Assembly: GCA_964462675.1 (NCBI GenBank)
Contig: CAYWYS010000001.1
Location: 1 to 64,000 of the forward strand
Origin: XN24 sp964462675
GTDB lineage: Bacteria > Pseudomonadota > Gammaproteobacteria > Steroidobacterales > XN24
Reading direction: 5' to 3'
Length of the DNA stretch: 64,000 nucleotides
The translations under genes were made by a program, and so were the position numbers. The notes below the pieces were generated by a model that was not told the DNA's origin, ran no database searches, and was given only the letters and a program-made list of their open reading frames with translations. Shown piece by piece: positions 1-8,267 of this stretch; position 1 is the stretch's first letter; each line of letters starts with the position of its first letter.

Positions 1-57
1 GGCAAGGAATATGTCGTCCAGGACGGCGACGTGGTGCATTTCCGCTTCAACGTCTAG
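1..57 (+). CDS. ychF: YchF-type GTPase/ATPase, C-terminal end only
   Basis: Only the last 18 codons and the stop are in the window. They read GKEYVVQDGDVVHFRFNV, which closely matches the conserved end of the TGS domain of the universal translation-associated ATPase YchF (EngD), a ribosome-binding P-loop protein of the Obg family. The gene begins to the left of the window, so nothing can be said about its P-loop. It converges on the 745-residue gene at 186-2423, with 128 bases between the two stop codons in which I see no strong terminator. Confidence 0.85.
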   Translation, partial: GKEYVVQDGDVVHFRFNV

Positions 58-185
58 TCCGCCGAGCCCCGGAGCGTCGTCGCGGGGTCATCCCGGTTAA
101 TTGAACACCCGCTTGAGGCGTTGCGCCCAGGTCCATCACCACGCATCGCGCCGAGGTCGCCAGCCGGCGTCCCCGCCCGGAAATC

Positions 186-2423
186 TCACCCCTGGAGAAA
201 GGGCCGCGCCCGCTCGAGCAGCTCGTCCAGCCCGGGCTCATTCGGATCCCGCGGCTTGCCCGGGTGGATAACCGATACCTGGCAGCTTTCCGCGGCCTCC
301 ACCAGCTCGCGGTAGGTGCCTGCCGAGATGTCCTTGATGTAGGCCTGCTGGTTCTCGTTGTAGGCGAACATCTGGCTGTTGATCTGCGTGCACTCGTTGC
401 AGGTGGAGCAGCGCAGGGTCTCGATCCAGGCCTCGTCCGGATTGCGGGCCGGCTCGTCCTCCGTCGCCGGAACTGGCTCCGCGGCCCCGTTCCCGGCCCT
501 GCCCGGCGCCGCCGGAGGGGGTGCAGCCGAGTGGGGCGCGGCAGCCTGCGCGGCGGGCTGCGCGACGGCCTGCGCAGCCGACTGAGCATCCCGCTCCGCC
601 TCCCAGGCGGCGCGCGCCCGCGCCAGCACGCGCTCGACGTGCGAGTTGCGCACGCCGCTGAGTTCCTGCAGGCGGTGCCAGTTCTGCAGGCAGCGCTGGG
701 TCGCCTGGATGAGCCGGTCGTCCACGACCAGTTGCTGGAGGAAGTCGTCATGGTCGACCGCGGGGAGGCTCGGCACCCAGCCGTCCGCCGCGGCATGCGA
801 CCCCGCCAGCCAGTCCGCCACGGAAACCATGCGCTCGTTCCAGGCCTCGTGGGGCACGCGCGCGAAATGGTGCGCGTATCGGGTGTCGGTTAGCACGAAA
901 TCGGCGAGGGTGAAGGCCAGCGGCTTGCTGACCCGCTGCAGCGACTCGTCGGCGTACTCGAACGCCGTCACCGCCCAGTCGCTGTCCGGCCGCGGGTTGT
1001 AATCCAGCGAGAATCTCGAAGCCAGGTCGGCGCCCGCCGTCGGGTCGTAGATGAAGGCGGGAAAGGCGCGCGACTGAAGGGCTGCGGCACTCACCAGATA
1101 GCGTGGCAAGCCGCCGGCAGGGGTGCCCGTGGCTGTATAGACGGAGAACAGCGCCGGCGCCGGCACCTCCAGCCCGCGCCGGATGCCTGCCTGCATCTGC
1201 AGCAGGTTGGCGCTGGGAGTCTGCAGCACGAACACGTCGTTCAACCCGACCGCGAGGCTGGCGAGCTGCACGCTGCGCACGCCGAAAGCGAATCCCCCGC
1301 GCCCCGCGGATGATTCCTCCAGGATGTCGTCGACCTCCACGAGAATCTTGACCGGGATGCCCGACGACAGGAGCTGCATCAGGTGCGTGTCGGTCACGGT
1401 GTCCGTCGGCCGGCCGCGCAGGCAGACGAGGTAGTCGGGGAAGATCCGCATGTCCTCGGGCGACAGCGTGTCCGGCCCGAAGGCGGCGAAGAACGCGTCA
1501 TGCTTTGCCTGTTCGTACTGGCCCTCGCATTCGAGCTCTGCGATGGACATGGCCTTCACGAGCTCGGCCATGGCAGGCAAACGCTCCTGGAAGGCCTGCT
1601 GCACGCCGCGGCAGGTGTCGAAGGCAAACTCGTAGGGTGGCTCGCCGGAGGGCAGCGTCGCCGGGAAGAAGCGCTGTGAACGCAGAACCTCCAGCACGCG
1701 CTCGATGCGCGTGCGCCGCAGCGCCGGCAGGCCGCCGCCCGGTGCGCTGCCCGCCAGCAGCCGCGCCATCGCGTCAAAATCGAACAGCGCCTGCTGCCGG
1801 GTGCCCACGGCGGCCTTCAGGCTCTCGGGGCGGCGGCCGGCTTCCGAACGCACGAAGTCCGCGCGCAGGATGTCGCTGAGCTTCATGATCAGCGCATCGA
1901 TGTCGGCGCGGACACGCGCCTGCTTTTCGTTATGCACCGCCCGCCACGCATGCATGAACAGCGTGCGCGGCAAATGCGCGTCGCAATCCGCGACCGGGCC
2001 GTCGATAGCAATCTCCTCGCCGGCCCGGGCGAGGAACTCCCGCAGCGCTTCGTCATCCCCTGCGAGTCGTGCGGACGCTTCCATCCACAGCTCCGACAAC
2101 GTGGCACCAGCGCGGGCGCCGGCAGCGCGGCGGATGTCCCGCTCGACCCGCAGGAGATGCTTGCGGAAGGCCTCGCCGGCAGCGCCCTGGGGCACCGTGT
2201 CGGCGACCAGTGAGTTGACGATGTCGCGCAGCGCGAGCATGAAGGATCCGCCCTCCGCGGGCCGCGTGAGGACCACCGGGAAGTCGTAGCGCAGCCGCCC
2301 GAGGTCCCGGTAGCGGGACAGCAGCGCCGGGCGCAGGCTGGTCGCCGCAATGGGCTCGAGCGGTGCGACGGGCGCGCGGCCGGTGAGGTGGAATACGGTC
2401 TGGTGCTGGCGTATCGCGTCCAT
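186..2423 (-). CDS. Uncharacterised 745-aa KOR-operon protein with C-terminal ferredoxin-like domain
   Basis: This is the last gene of the nfnA-nfnB-korA-korB operon, starting 15 bases after the korB stop. Residues 1 to about 585 form a large soluble region that I do not recognise; it has no signal peptide or membrane segment. A low-complexity Ala/Pro/Gln linker of about 60 residues follows. The C-terminal domain carries Cys672-x2-Cys675-x2-Cys678 and a distal Cys714, the spacing of a single [4Fe-4S] monocluster ferredoxin, with an N-x-QMFAYNENQQAYI stretch as in ferredoxin domains of 2-oxoacid oxidoreductases. My inference is that the tail is the electron carrier of the KorAB enzyme and that the large part docks it or has a separate catalytic role. 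Its substrate or partner cannot be read from the sequence. Confidence 0.8.
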   Translation of the reverse strand: MDAIRQHQTVFHLTGRAPVAPLEPIAATSLRPALLSRYRDLGRLRYDFPVVLTRPAEGGSFMLALRDIVNSLVADTVPQGAAGEAFRKHLLRVERDIRRAAGARAGATLSELWMEASARLAGDDEALREFLARAGEEIAIDGPVADCDAHLPRTLFMHAWRAVHNEKQARVRADIDALIMKLSDILRADFVRSEAGRRPESLKAAVGTRQQALFDFDAMARLLAGSAPGGGLPALRRTRIERVLEVLRSQRFFPATLPSGEPPYEFAFDTCRGVQQAFQERLPAMAELVKAMSIAELECEGQYEQAKHDAFFAAFGPDTLSPEDMRIFPDYLVCLRGRPTDTVTDTHLMQLLSSGIPVKILVEVDDILEESSAGRGGFAFGVRSVQLASLAVGLNDVFVLQTPSANLLQMQAGIRRGLEVPAPALFSVYTATGTPAGGLPRYLVSAAALQSRAFPAFIYDPTAGADLASRFSLDYNPRPDSDWAVTAFEYADESLQRVSKPLAFTLADFVLTDTRYAHHFARVPHEAWNERMVSVADWLAGSHAAADGWVPSLPAVDHDDFLQQLVVDDRLIQATQRCLQNWHRLQELSGVRNSHVERVLARARAAWEAERDAQSAAQAVAQPAAQAAAPHSAAPPPAAPGRAGNGAAEPVPATEDEPARNPDEAWIETLRCSTCNECTQINSQMFAYNENQQAYIKDISAGTYRELVEAAESCQVSVIHPGKPRDPNEPGLDELLERARPFLQG

Positions 2424-2438
2424 GGCGTCGATGGGATC

Positions 2439-3419
2439 CTAGGCCGCCGGCTGCCGGCCCTCCGGCCAGACGGTGAACTTGTCGAACTCGGCCTCGAGGC
2501 CCACGCGCACGAGGTCGGGGGTGCGCCGCATGCCGGCGTGGCGGATCTCCTCGTAGCAGGGCACCGCGGGGTTGCGGTACAGGACGCCCACCGGGACGGG
2601 ATCCTGGCTCGAGGCAATCTCGCGGGCCCGGTCGATGTCGGCCGGGTCGTGCCCAAGCTGGTTGCGGTACAGGCGGCCGATCGCGGCGCTGGGCCGGAGG
2701 CCGTCCTCGTGGGTCAGGATCAGGGTCCGCTGCGGGTCGTTCATCCAGGCTTCGAACTCCCCGGGCATGAACTCGGGACAGCGCTGGATGATGCGCACGA
2801 AAGAGAAGCCCTTGTGGTGATAGGCAGCCGAGATGATGTCGTAGAGCAACTCCGGGATCCAGTCGACCGCCTGCGCGACGAACGAGACGTTCTGCACGCC
2901 GAGGGTGACAGTCAGCGGGTTCAGCGCATCCAGGTAGGCGCCGCGCGGCGTGGTGTTGCTGCGGGTCCCGAGCGGCGAGGTCGGCGAAGCCTGCTTCTTG
3001 GTCAGGCCGTAGATATGGTTGTCGTGCAGCAGCATGGTCAGGTTCATGTTGTAGCGGATAGCGTGGATCCAGTGCGCCGCGCCGATGCTGCAGCAATCGC
3101 CGTCGCCGGTGTTGACGAAGACTTTCAGGTCGGGCCGCGCCATCTTCACGCCCTGGGCGATGGGCAGCGCGCGGCCGTGAATGCCGTGGAAGCCGTAAGT
3201 CTTCATGTAATGCGGCAAGCGGCTGGAGCAGCCGATGCCGGAGACGAACACGGTTTTCTCGGGCTTGAGGCCCTCGTCACGGCACAGCCGCTGCACCGCC
3301 GCCAGGATGGCGTTGTCGCCGCAGCCGTTGCACCAGCGTGGCACGCCGCCCTGGTAATCCTCGAGCGCGTGACGCTCCTCGTAGAGTTTCATCAGGCAGT
3401 GGGTTGCATTCCGCGTCAT
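2439..3419 (-). CDS. korB: 2-oxoacid:ferredoxin oxidoreductase, beta subunit
   Basis: This is the thiamine-diphosphate-binding subunit of a 2-oxoacid:ferredoxin oxidoreductase, probably specific for 2-oxoglutarate. In the 326-residue protein the TPP motif GDGD lies at 105-108 and continues to N134 and the IYGLTKKQ-SPT stretch typical of KorB. C30-x2-C33, C64 (GIGCSS) and a late Cys in PAVPCYEE match the four ligands of the family's [4Fe-4S] cluster. The enzyme decarboxylates 2-oxoglutarate to succinyl-CoA with reduction of ferredoxin, or runs in reverse. It is separated from korA by 2 bases and is surely cotranscribed. The choice of 2-oxoglutarate over pyruvate or another 2-oxoacid rests on overall resemblance and the two-subunit architecture, so it is probable but not proved. 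Confidence 0.9.
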   Translation of the reverse strand: MTRNATHCLMKLYEERHALEDYQGGVPRWCNGCGDNAILAAVQRLCRDEGLKPEKTVFVSGIGCSSRLPHYMKTYGFHGIHGRALPIAQGVKMARPDLKVFVNTGDGDCCSIGAAHWIHAIRYNMNLTMLLHDNHIYGLTKKQASPTSPLGTRSNTTPRGAYLDALNPLTVTLGVQNVSFVAQAVDWIPELLYDIISAAYHHKGFSFVRIIQRCPEFMPGEFEAWMNDPQRTLILTHEDGLRPSAAIGRLYRNQLGHDPADIDRAREIASSQDPVPVGVLYRNPAVPCYEEIRHAGMRRTPDLVRVGLEAEFDKFTVWPEGRQPAA

Positions 3420-3421
3420 GA

Positions 3422-5338
3422 CTATATGCTCCAGGCAGCGAGCCGTTCGCGCAGTGCCTTGCAGATCGCGCCCGGCTTGATGGGCCGGCCGCGCGACTCA
3501 CTCCAGCAGTCCACGTCCACCAGGTAGCGGGCGCGCAGCATCATGGCCAGCGCCGAGTAGCGCCGGTTCTCCTCGTCGATGAGCCCGTCGCCGGGCCGGT
3601 CCGACCAGTTGTTCTCGATGGTCATCACGCGCTTGAAGCGGCGCATGATCTCGCCGATGCCGGAGGGCATCGGCTGGATGAAGAACAGGTGCAGCGAGGA
3701 CACGCGGTGGCCCTCGGCGCGCAGCCGGATGACCGACTCCTCGATAGCGCCGCGCGTGCTGCCCCAGCCTACGAGCAGCAGGTCGCCCTCCGGCTCGCCG
3801 AACACCTTCGGCGGGGTGAGCGTTTTCTGCAGGGTGGCCAGCTTCATGCTGCGGTGACGCAGCCCTTCCTCGTTGTTGGCCGGATCATAGGCCACCTTGC
3901 TGGCCCGGTCGTGGGCCAGGCCGGTGACGGTGTGCATGCCGCCCGGCTGGCCGGGCACGAAGCGCCGGAACAGCCCGGTGGCGTCGTTCCAGTCATAGGG
4001 CTTGACGCCTTCGGGGACCGGGCTCTGGTCGATGGGCGGCGCCAGCCAGTCCTCGCTGAAGGTCGGCCGTGGGCACAGGGTCTGCGCGGTCGCCAGGCTG
4101 GCATCGGACAGGATCACCACGACCATGTTGAAGGTCTCGGCAATCTTGCGGGCGGTGATCACGGAATAGAAGCAATCCTCGATGCCGGACGGCGCCATCA
4201 CCACCTTGGGCGCGTCGCCGTGGCTGCCGTAGCACACCGTCAGCAGGTCGCCCTGCTCGGCCTTGGTCGGCTGGCCGGTGCTCGGCCCGCCGCGCTGCAC
4301 GTTGATGACCACCATCGGGATCTCGGCCATCACCGCCAGCCCGAGCGCTTCCTGCTTGAGCGAATAGCCCGGGCCGGAGGTCACCGTCACCGAGCAGCGG
4401 CCCGCATAGGAGGCGCCGAGCGCGAAAGTGACGGCCGCGATCTCGTCCTCGGCCTGGTGGACCAGGCCGCCGACCTTCTCGAACACGTCGCTCAGGTAGT
4501 GCGACACGGAGGTGGCGGGGGTGATCGGGTACATGGCGCAGATCTCCATGCCCGAGGCCAGCACGCCGAGCGCCAGCGCAGTGTTGCCGTTCACCACGAT
4601 CTGCGGCTCGGTGGCCCGGGCGGCCGGGATCCGGAACTTGAGTTCCAGGTTTTCCTCGGCCCAGGCATAGCCGGCGTCCAGCAGCGCCTGGTTGGCAGAA
4701 ATCACCTTGGCCGATTTCTTCTTGAGCGCGAACGCCACCTGCTCGCGGCCGAGCTCCGGGTCGAGGCTGTACAGGCTGCACAGCATGCCCAGCGCCCACA
4801 TGTTCTTGCCCTTGCGGGCGTCGGAGACGAGCTTCAGGCACTCCCGCTCCATCGGGATCTCGATCACCCGGTAGCCCTCGGCCTTAAGTCGCTCGACGGT
4901 CTGGCTGTAAGCCATGCGGATGTTCACGTCGCGGTGCTCGCGCCACATGCTCTCCAGCAGGATGATGCAGCCCGGCTTGAGCTCGCCGTCGCGCACCCGG
5001 CCGAGCAGCACCTGCTCGTTGAACGCCACCACGAGATCCGCCTCGTCCCCGCCATTGGTGATCGGGCCCGAGCCCAGCCGGATGCGATTGCCGCTCGCGC
5101 CGGCCACGCTGCGCGCAGGCGGCTGGATCTCGGCCGGGATGATCTCGACCGTCCAGACGCCGTTGCCCATGCGGGCCGCGATCGAGCCCACCGACTGGCC
5201 GCAGCGCTGCGCGCCCTCGCCGGAGTCGCTGACGATCTCGATGATGTGCTCGGTGAGGGTGACGGCCTGTTTCGCCGCCGGCTTGTGGCGGCGCGGGAGC
5301 TCTGTGACGGTGGCGGTGGCGGTGTGCATGGCGTTCAT
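3422..5338 (-). CDS. korA: 2-oxoacid:ferredoxin oxidoreductase, fused gamma-alpha subunit
   Basis: The 638-residue protein is the gamma-alpha fusion typical of two-subunit KOR enzymes. Residues about 28-230 are the gamma domain (SDSGEGAQRCG near 37-47). The alpha domain begins near 245 and carries YPITPATS at 270-277, SGPGYS at 321-326 and a QRGGPSTGQPTK stretch, the usual substrate-pocket and TPP pyrimidine-domain signatures. A C-terminal transketolase-like domain follows. It works with korB immediately downstream; the upstream ferredoxin:NADP-type reductase genes end 28 bases before its start. The ATG at 5338 gives a short polar leader of about 25 residues before the gamma domain; an internal ATG four codons on is also possible. 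Confidence 0.92.
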   Translation of the reverse strand: MNAMHTATATVTELPRRHKPAAKQAVTLTEHIIEIVSDSGEGAQRCGQSVGSIAARMGNGVWTVEIIPAEIQPPARSVAGASGNRIRLGSGPITNGGDEADLVVAFNEQVLLGRVRDGELKPGCIILLESMWREHRDVNIRMAYSQTVERLKAEGYRVIEIPMERECLKLVSDARKGKNMWALGMLCSLYSLDPELGREQVAFALKKKSAKVISANQALLDAGYAWAEENLELKFRIPAARATEPQIVVNGNTALALGVLASGMEICAMYPITPATSVSHYLSDVFEKVGGLVHQAEDEIAAVTFALGASYAGRCSVTVTSGPGYSLKQEALGLAVMAEIPMVVINVQRGGPSTGQPTKAEQGDLLTVCYGSHGDAPKVVMAPSGIEDCFYSVITARKIAETFNMVVVILSDASLATAQTLCPRPTFSEDWLAPPIDQSPVPEGVKPYDWNDATGLFRRFVPGQPGGMHTVTGLAHDRASKVAYDPANNEEGLRHRSMKLATLQKTLTPPKVFGEPEGDLLLVGWGSTRGAIEESVIRLRAEGHRVSSLHLFFIQPMPSGIGEIMRRFKRVMTIENNWSDRPGDGLIDEENRRYSALAMMLRARYLVDVDCWSESRGRPIKPGAICKALRERLAAWSI

Positions 5339-5366
5339 GGTCCTGGTGGCCGTCGGGCCGTTGGCG

Positions 5367-6905
5367 TCAGGGTCTCGAGGTCGAAGCGGATGCGCTCTTC
5401 GGCACGCGCACCCGGGAGAAGTCGTGCTCCGCGGGGTCGAGTCCGAACAGCCGCTCCGCGGAGGTCACGCCGGAGGCTGCGCACCACTCCTCGGTGTCGC
5501 GCAGGCCGAGCCAGGCCTTCATGCTGCGCGCCGCGCGCCGGCCCGCGCCCATCGCCTGGATCACCGTGGCGGCGCCGGTGACGATGTCGCCGCCCGCGAA
5601 CACGCCGGCGATCGAGGTCGCCATGTGCTCGTCGGTGGCGATGTAGCCCCGCTGGTCGAGCTTCAGCCCTGAGGTCTGGCCGATGATCGGGTTGGCGTTG
5701 GTGCCGATGGCGTAGATGACCAGGTCGGCCTCGAAATCGAACTCGCTGCCGGGCACCGGCACCGGGCGCCGCCGTCCCGAGGCGTCGGGCTCGCCGAGTT
5801 CCATGCGGATGCAGCGCAGGCCGCGGATGTTGTTCCGGCCGTCGTCGAGGATCGCCACCGGGTGGGTCAGCCAGTGGAACCGGATGCCTTCCTGCTCGGC
5901 GTGGTGGATCTCCTCGGCGCGCGCCGGCGCCTCGGCCCGGCTCCGCCGGTAGATGCAGTGCACGTTGTCCGCGCCCAGCCGCAGGCAGACGCGCATGGCG
6001 TCCATGGCGGTGTTGCCGGCGCCGATCACCGCGACGTTGCGGCTCGGGGGCAGCGGCGTGTCGTAGCGCGCCGGGTCGCGGGCATGCATCAGGTTGCAGC
6101 GCGTCAGCAGCTCGTTGGCCGACAGCACGCCGTTCAGCGACTCGCCGGGGATGTCCATGAAGCTCGGGTAGCCCGCGCCGGTGCCGATGAACACGGCGTG
6201 GAAGCCCATCTCCTCCAGCATCTCCTCGATGGTGAACAGCCGGCCGACCAGCGTGTTGCACTCGAAGCGGATGCCGAGCTGCACCAGTTTCCCGAGTTCG
6301 GCGTCCACGATGCTGTTCGGCAGGCGGAAATCCGGGATGCCGTACTTGAGCACGCCGCCGGCCTCGTGGAAGGCCTCGAACACCGTGACCTCGCAGCCGG
6401 CCTTGGCCATGTCCGCGGCGCAGGCCATGCCGGCCGGCCCGGAGCCGACGATGCCGACCCGGAAGCCGTTCGGCTCGATGTAGGGCACGTTGCTCCAGCC
6501 CTCGCGGATGGCCATGTCGCCGACGAAGCGCTCGAGGCGGCCGATGGCCACCGGCTCCAGCGTGTCGCCGACCGTGCACACGCCCTCGCACTGGTTCTCC
6601 TGCGGGCAGACGCGCCCGCAGACGGCCGGCAGCAGGTTGGTGCCGGTGATGACATCGTAGGCGCCGTGGTAGTTCTTCTCGCCGATCTTCTTTATGAAGC
6701 CCGGGATGTCGATGTTGACCGGGCAGCCGCGCACGCAGGGCTCGTCCGGGCAATGCAGGCAGCGCTCCGACTCGACCAGTGCCTCGGCCTCGGTATAGCC
6801 GCAACTGACTTCCTCGAAATTGCGGGCGCGCACCGCCGGGTCCAGCTCCTGCACCGGGGTGCGGTCCTGGGGGATGGTCCGGATGGTTCGCTTCTTGGCT
6901 GCCAT
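5367..6905 (-). CDS. NfnB/GltD-like FAD- and Fe-S-containing NAD(P)H oxidoreductase
   Basis: The 512-residue protein belongs to the glutamate synthase small-subunit / NfnB family. The N-terminal Fe-S domain has C49-x2-C52-x4-C57-x3-C61 and a second set at C96, C100, C106 and C110. A FAD dinucleotide fold (GSGPAG, 154-159) and a second NAD(P)-binding fold (VIGAGNTAMDAMR, about 290-305) follow. In NfnAB this subunit binds NADPH and carries out the electron-bifurcating step between ferredoxin and pyridine nucleotides. No glutamate synthase large subunit is nearby, and an NfnA-type gene lies 10 bases upstream, so transhydrogenation with ferredoxin from KorAB is the likely job. It could be a non-bifurcating ferredoxin:NADP reductase; sequence alone does not decide. 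Confidence 0.88.
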   Translation of the reverse strand: MAAKKRTIRTIPQDRTPVQELDPAVRARNFEEVSCGYTEAEALVESERCLHCPDEPCVRGCPVNIDIPGFIKKIGEKNYHGAYDVITGTNLLPAVCGRVCPQENQCEGVCTVGDTLEPVAIGRLERFVGDMAIREGWSNVPYIEPNGFRVGIVGSGPAGMACAADMAKAGCEVTVFEAFHEAGGVLKYGIPDFRLPNSIVDAELGKLVQLGIRFECNTLVGRLFTIEEMLEEMGFHAVFIGTGAGYPSFMDIPGESLNGVLSANELLTRCNLMHARDPARYDTPLPPSRNVAVIGAGNTAMDAMRVCLRLGADNVHCIYRRSRAEAPARAEEIHHAEQEGIRFHWLTHPVAILDDGRNNIRGLRCIRMELGEPDASGRRRPVPVPGSEFDFEADLVIYAIGTNANPIIGQTSGLKLDQRGYIATDEHMATSIAGVFAGGDIVTGAATVIQAMGAGRRAARSMKAWLGLRDTEEWCAASGVTSAERLFGLDPAEHDFSRVRVPKSASASTSRP

Positions 6906-6915
6906 GATCCGGGCC

Positions 6916-7821
6916 TCAGGTGTCGTGCGCGGCTTCGGCGGAGGCCGCCTCGAACTCCGCCCGCATGCGGCAGCTTTCCTCGAAGCGCGCAGTGGCCTGC
7001 TGCTCGGTCTCCCGGTAGCGCCCCAGCCGGGACATCAGGTCATCGAAGTCGACCTCGTGGCCGTCGAAGTCCGGGCCATCCACGCAGGCGAACTTGACGC
7101 GCCCGCCGACCTTGACGCGGCAGCCGCCGCACATGCCTGTACCGTCCACCATGATCGGGTTCAGGCTGACCATGGTCCTGATGCGGTGCGGCCGGGTGGC
7201 CTCCGCGCAGCCTTTCATCATGATCGGCGGGCCGATCGCCACGCACTCGTCGATGTCGGGGTGGCGCTCGATGGCCTGGCGGATGCCCTCGGTGACCCGG
7301 CCGTGGATGCCGGCCGAGCCGTCGTCGGTACAGACGAAAAGCTCGTCGCAGACTTCCCGGAACTTGTCCTCCCAGAACATCAGCTCGCGGCTGCGGAAGC
7401 CGACCACGCCGATCACCTTGGCGCCGCTGTCGCGGAAGCCGCGCGCCTGCGGGTAGATCGGCGCCACGCCGAGGCCGCCGCCCACGCACAGGACTTTCTT
7501 CGCGTGGCTGAGCTTGCTGGGGATGCCCATCGGGCCGACGAGGGCGTGCAGCGATGTGCCGGGCCGGCAGGTCTGCTGCATCTCCCGGGTGGTCTTGCCC
7601 ACCGCCTGGATCACCAGGGTGACCGTGCCGGCGTCTGCGTCGTAGTCGGCGATGGTGAGCGGGATCCGCTCACCCTCCGGGTGCGACATGACGATGACGA
7701 ACTGCCCGGGGCGCGCCGCCCGGGCCATGCGCGGGTGCAGCACCTCGAGCAGGTAGGTGACGTCGGAATAGTCTTCGCGACTGACGATTCGATAGCCGGA
7801 GTCTGGAGTGTCCCGGGACAT
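6916..7821 (-). CDS. NfnA-like ferredoxin:NAD(P) reductase subunit (FAD, [2Fe-2S])
   Basis: The 301-residue protein has the dihydroorotate dehydrogenase electron-transfer subunit / sulfide dehydrogenase beta / NfnA architecture: an N-terminal FAD-binding barrel (PGQFVIV near 38-44), a NAD(P)-binding fold (VGGGLGVAPIYPQA near 113-126), and a C-terminal [2Fe-2S] module (DGTGMCGGCR, then FACVDGP). A tail of about 45 residues rich in charged residues extends past the usual end. It is the first gene of the operon that continues with NfnB-like, korA, korB and the 745-aa gene, and follows a 446-base gap where the operon promoter should lie. No ferredoxin gene other than the domain in the 745-aa protein is present, which suggests a self-contained electron path from 2-oxoacid to NAD(P)H. 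Confidence 0.88.
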   Translation of the reverse strand: MSRDTPDSGYRIVSREDYSDVTYLLEVLHPRMARAARPGQFVIVMSHPEGERIPLTIADYDADAGTVTLVIQAVGKTTREMQQTCRPGTSLHALVGPMGIPSKLSHAKKVLCVGGGLGVAPIYPQARGFRDSGAKVIGVVGFRSRELMFWEDKFREVCDELFVCTDDGSAGIHGRVTEGIRQAIERHPDIDECVAIGPPIMMKGCAEATRPHRIRTMVSLNPIMVDGTGMCGGCRVKVGGRVKFACVDGPDFDGHEVDFDDLMSRLGRYRETEQQATARFEESCRMRAEFEAASAEAAHDT

Positions 7822-8267
7822 GCCTGTGCTCCCGTGTACTTGTGCTGGCGAGAACGCCTTGCCAACGGGAATGGTACGCCATAATGGCGAACGGGAGTGT
7901 CCAAATACCGGGAAATACCGATACAGTCGCCGCTGAGACAGGCTCGTCGGCGCAGCCCCGGTGAGTCCGTCGCGCGGTCATCCCGATCGATGTAATAAAC
8001 CACGCTGCGGCGGCGCCCGGCGTGGCGAGGGATCAGGACCTTTGGGTCCGGTGATTTTCCTATCCAGGTGGGTGAGGATCCTCATCGGCGCTCGTCGTGC
8101 AGATGGTGCGCTGATCGTGGATATCCGTCAGTTCGCGCCGGGAACGAGTGAGTCGGCTCGCTATGTCTTGGTCAGAGCCGCTATCGCTCGCGAGTTAAGC
8201 GCTAGCCTCCGTACAGGCTCTGTGACGGTGCTTGGACGGCAACACCATGAGCCCCGGATAGTTGTCC
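7822..8267. other. 446-base intergenic region, presumed promoter region of the nfn-kor operon
   Basis: This is the only gap over 300 bases in the window. It lies between the stop of fnr and the start of the nfnA-like gene, both leftward. Near nfnA it holds a perfect palindrome and a pair of direct repeats (described separately). At 8036-8049 there is a 5-bp stem, GGACC/GGTCC with a 4-base loop, followed by a short T run on the + strand. No convincing protein or RNA gene is visible in the rest. Confidence 0.6.
7877..7920 (-). promoter_or_regulatory. Candidate regulator-binding cluster upstream of nfnA-nfnB-korAB operon
   Basis: CGCCAT-A-ATGGCG at 7877-7889 is a perfect 6-bp-arm palindrome 56 bases upstream of the nfnA start. 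Just beyond it AAATACCG occurs twice, at 7903-7910 and 7913-7920, exactly 10 bases apart, so both copies face the same side of the helix. AACGGGA is also repeated at about 7864 and 7890. This looks like a regulator landing site, but I cannot assign a family. Confidence 0.35.

Noticed and set aside
3689..5581. Long open frame on the + strand opposite korA
   Set aside because: It is antisense to korA, has no domain or plausible start, and its His/Arg/Ala-rich composition is the usual mirror of a GC-rich gene.
5862..7097. Long open frame on the + strand opposite nfnB
   Set aside because: Fully antisense to a gene with clear Fe-S and FAD motifs; no homology.
8036..8049. Rho-independent terminator in the gap before nfnA
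   Set aside because: The 5-bp stem has only a short T run on the + strand, and no rightward gene ends nearby.
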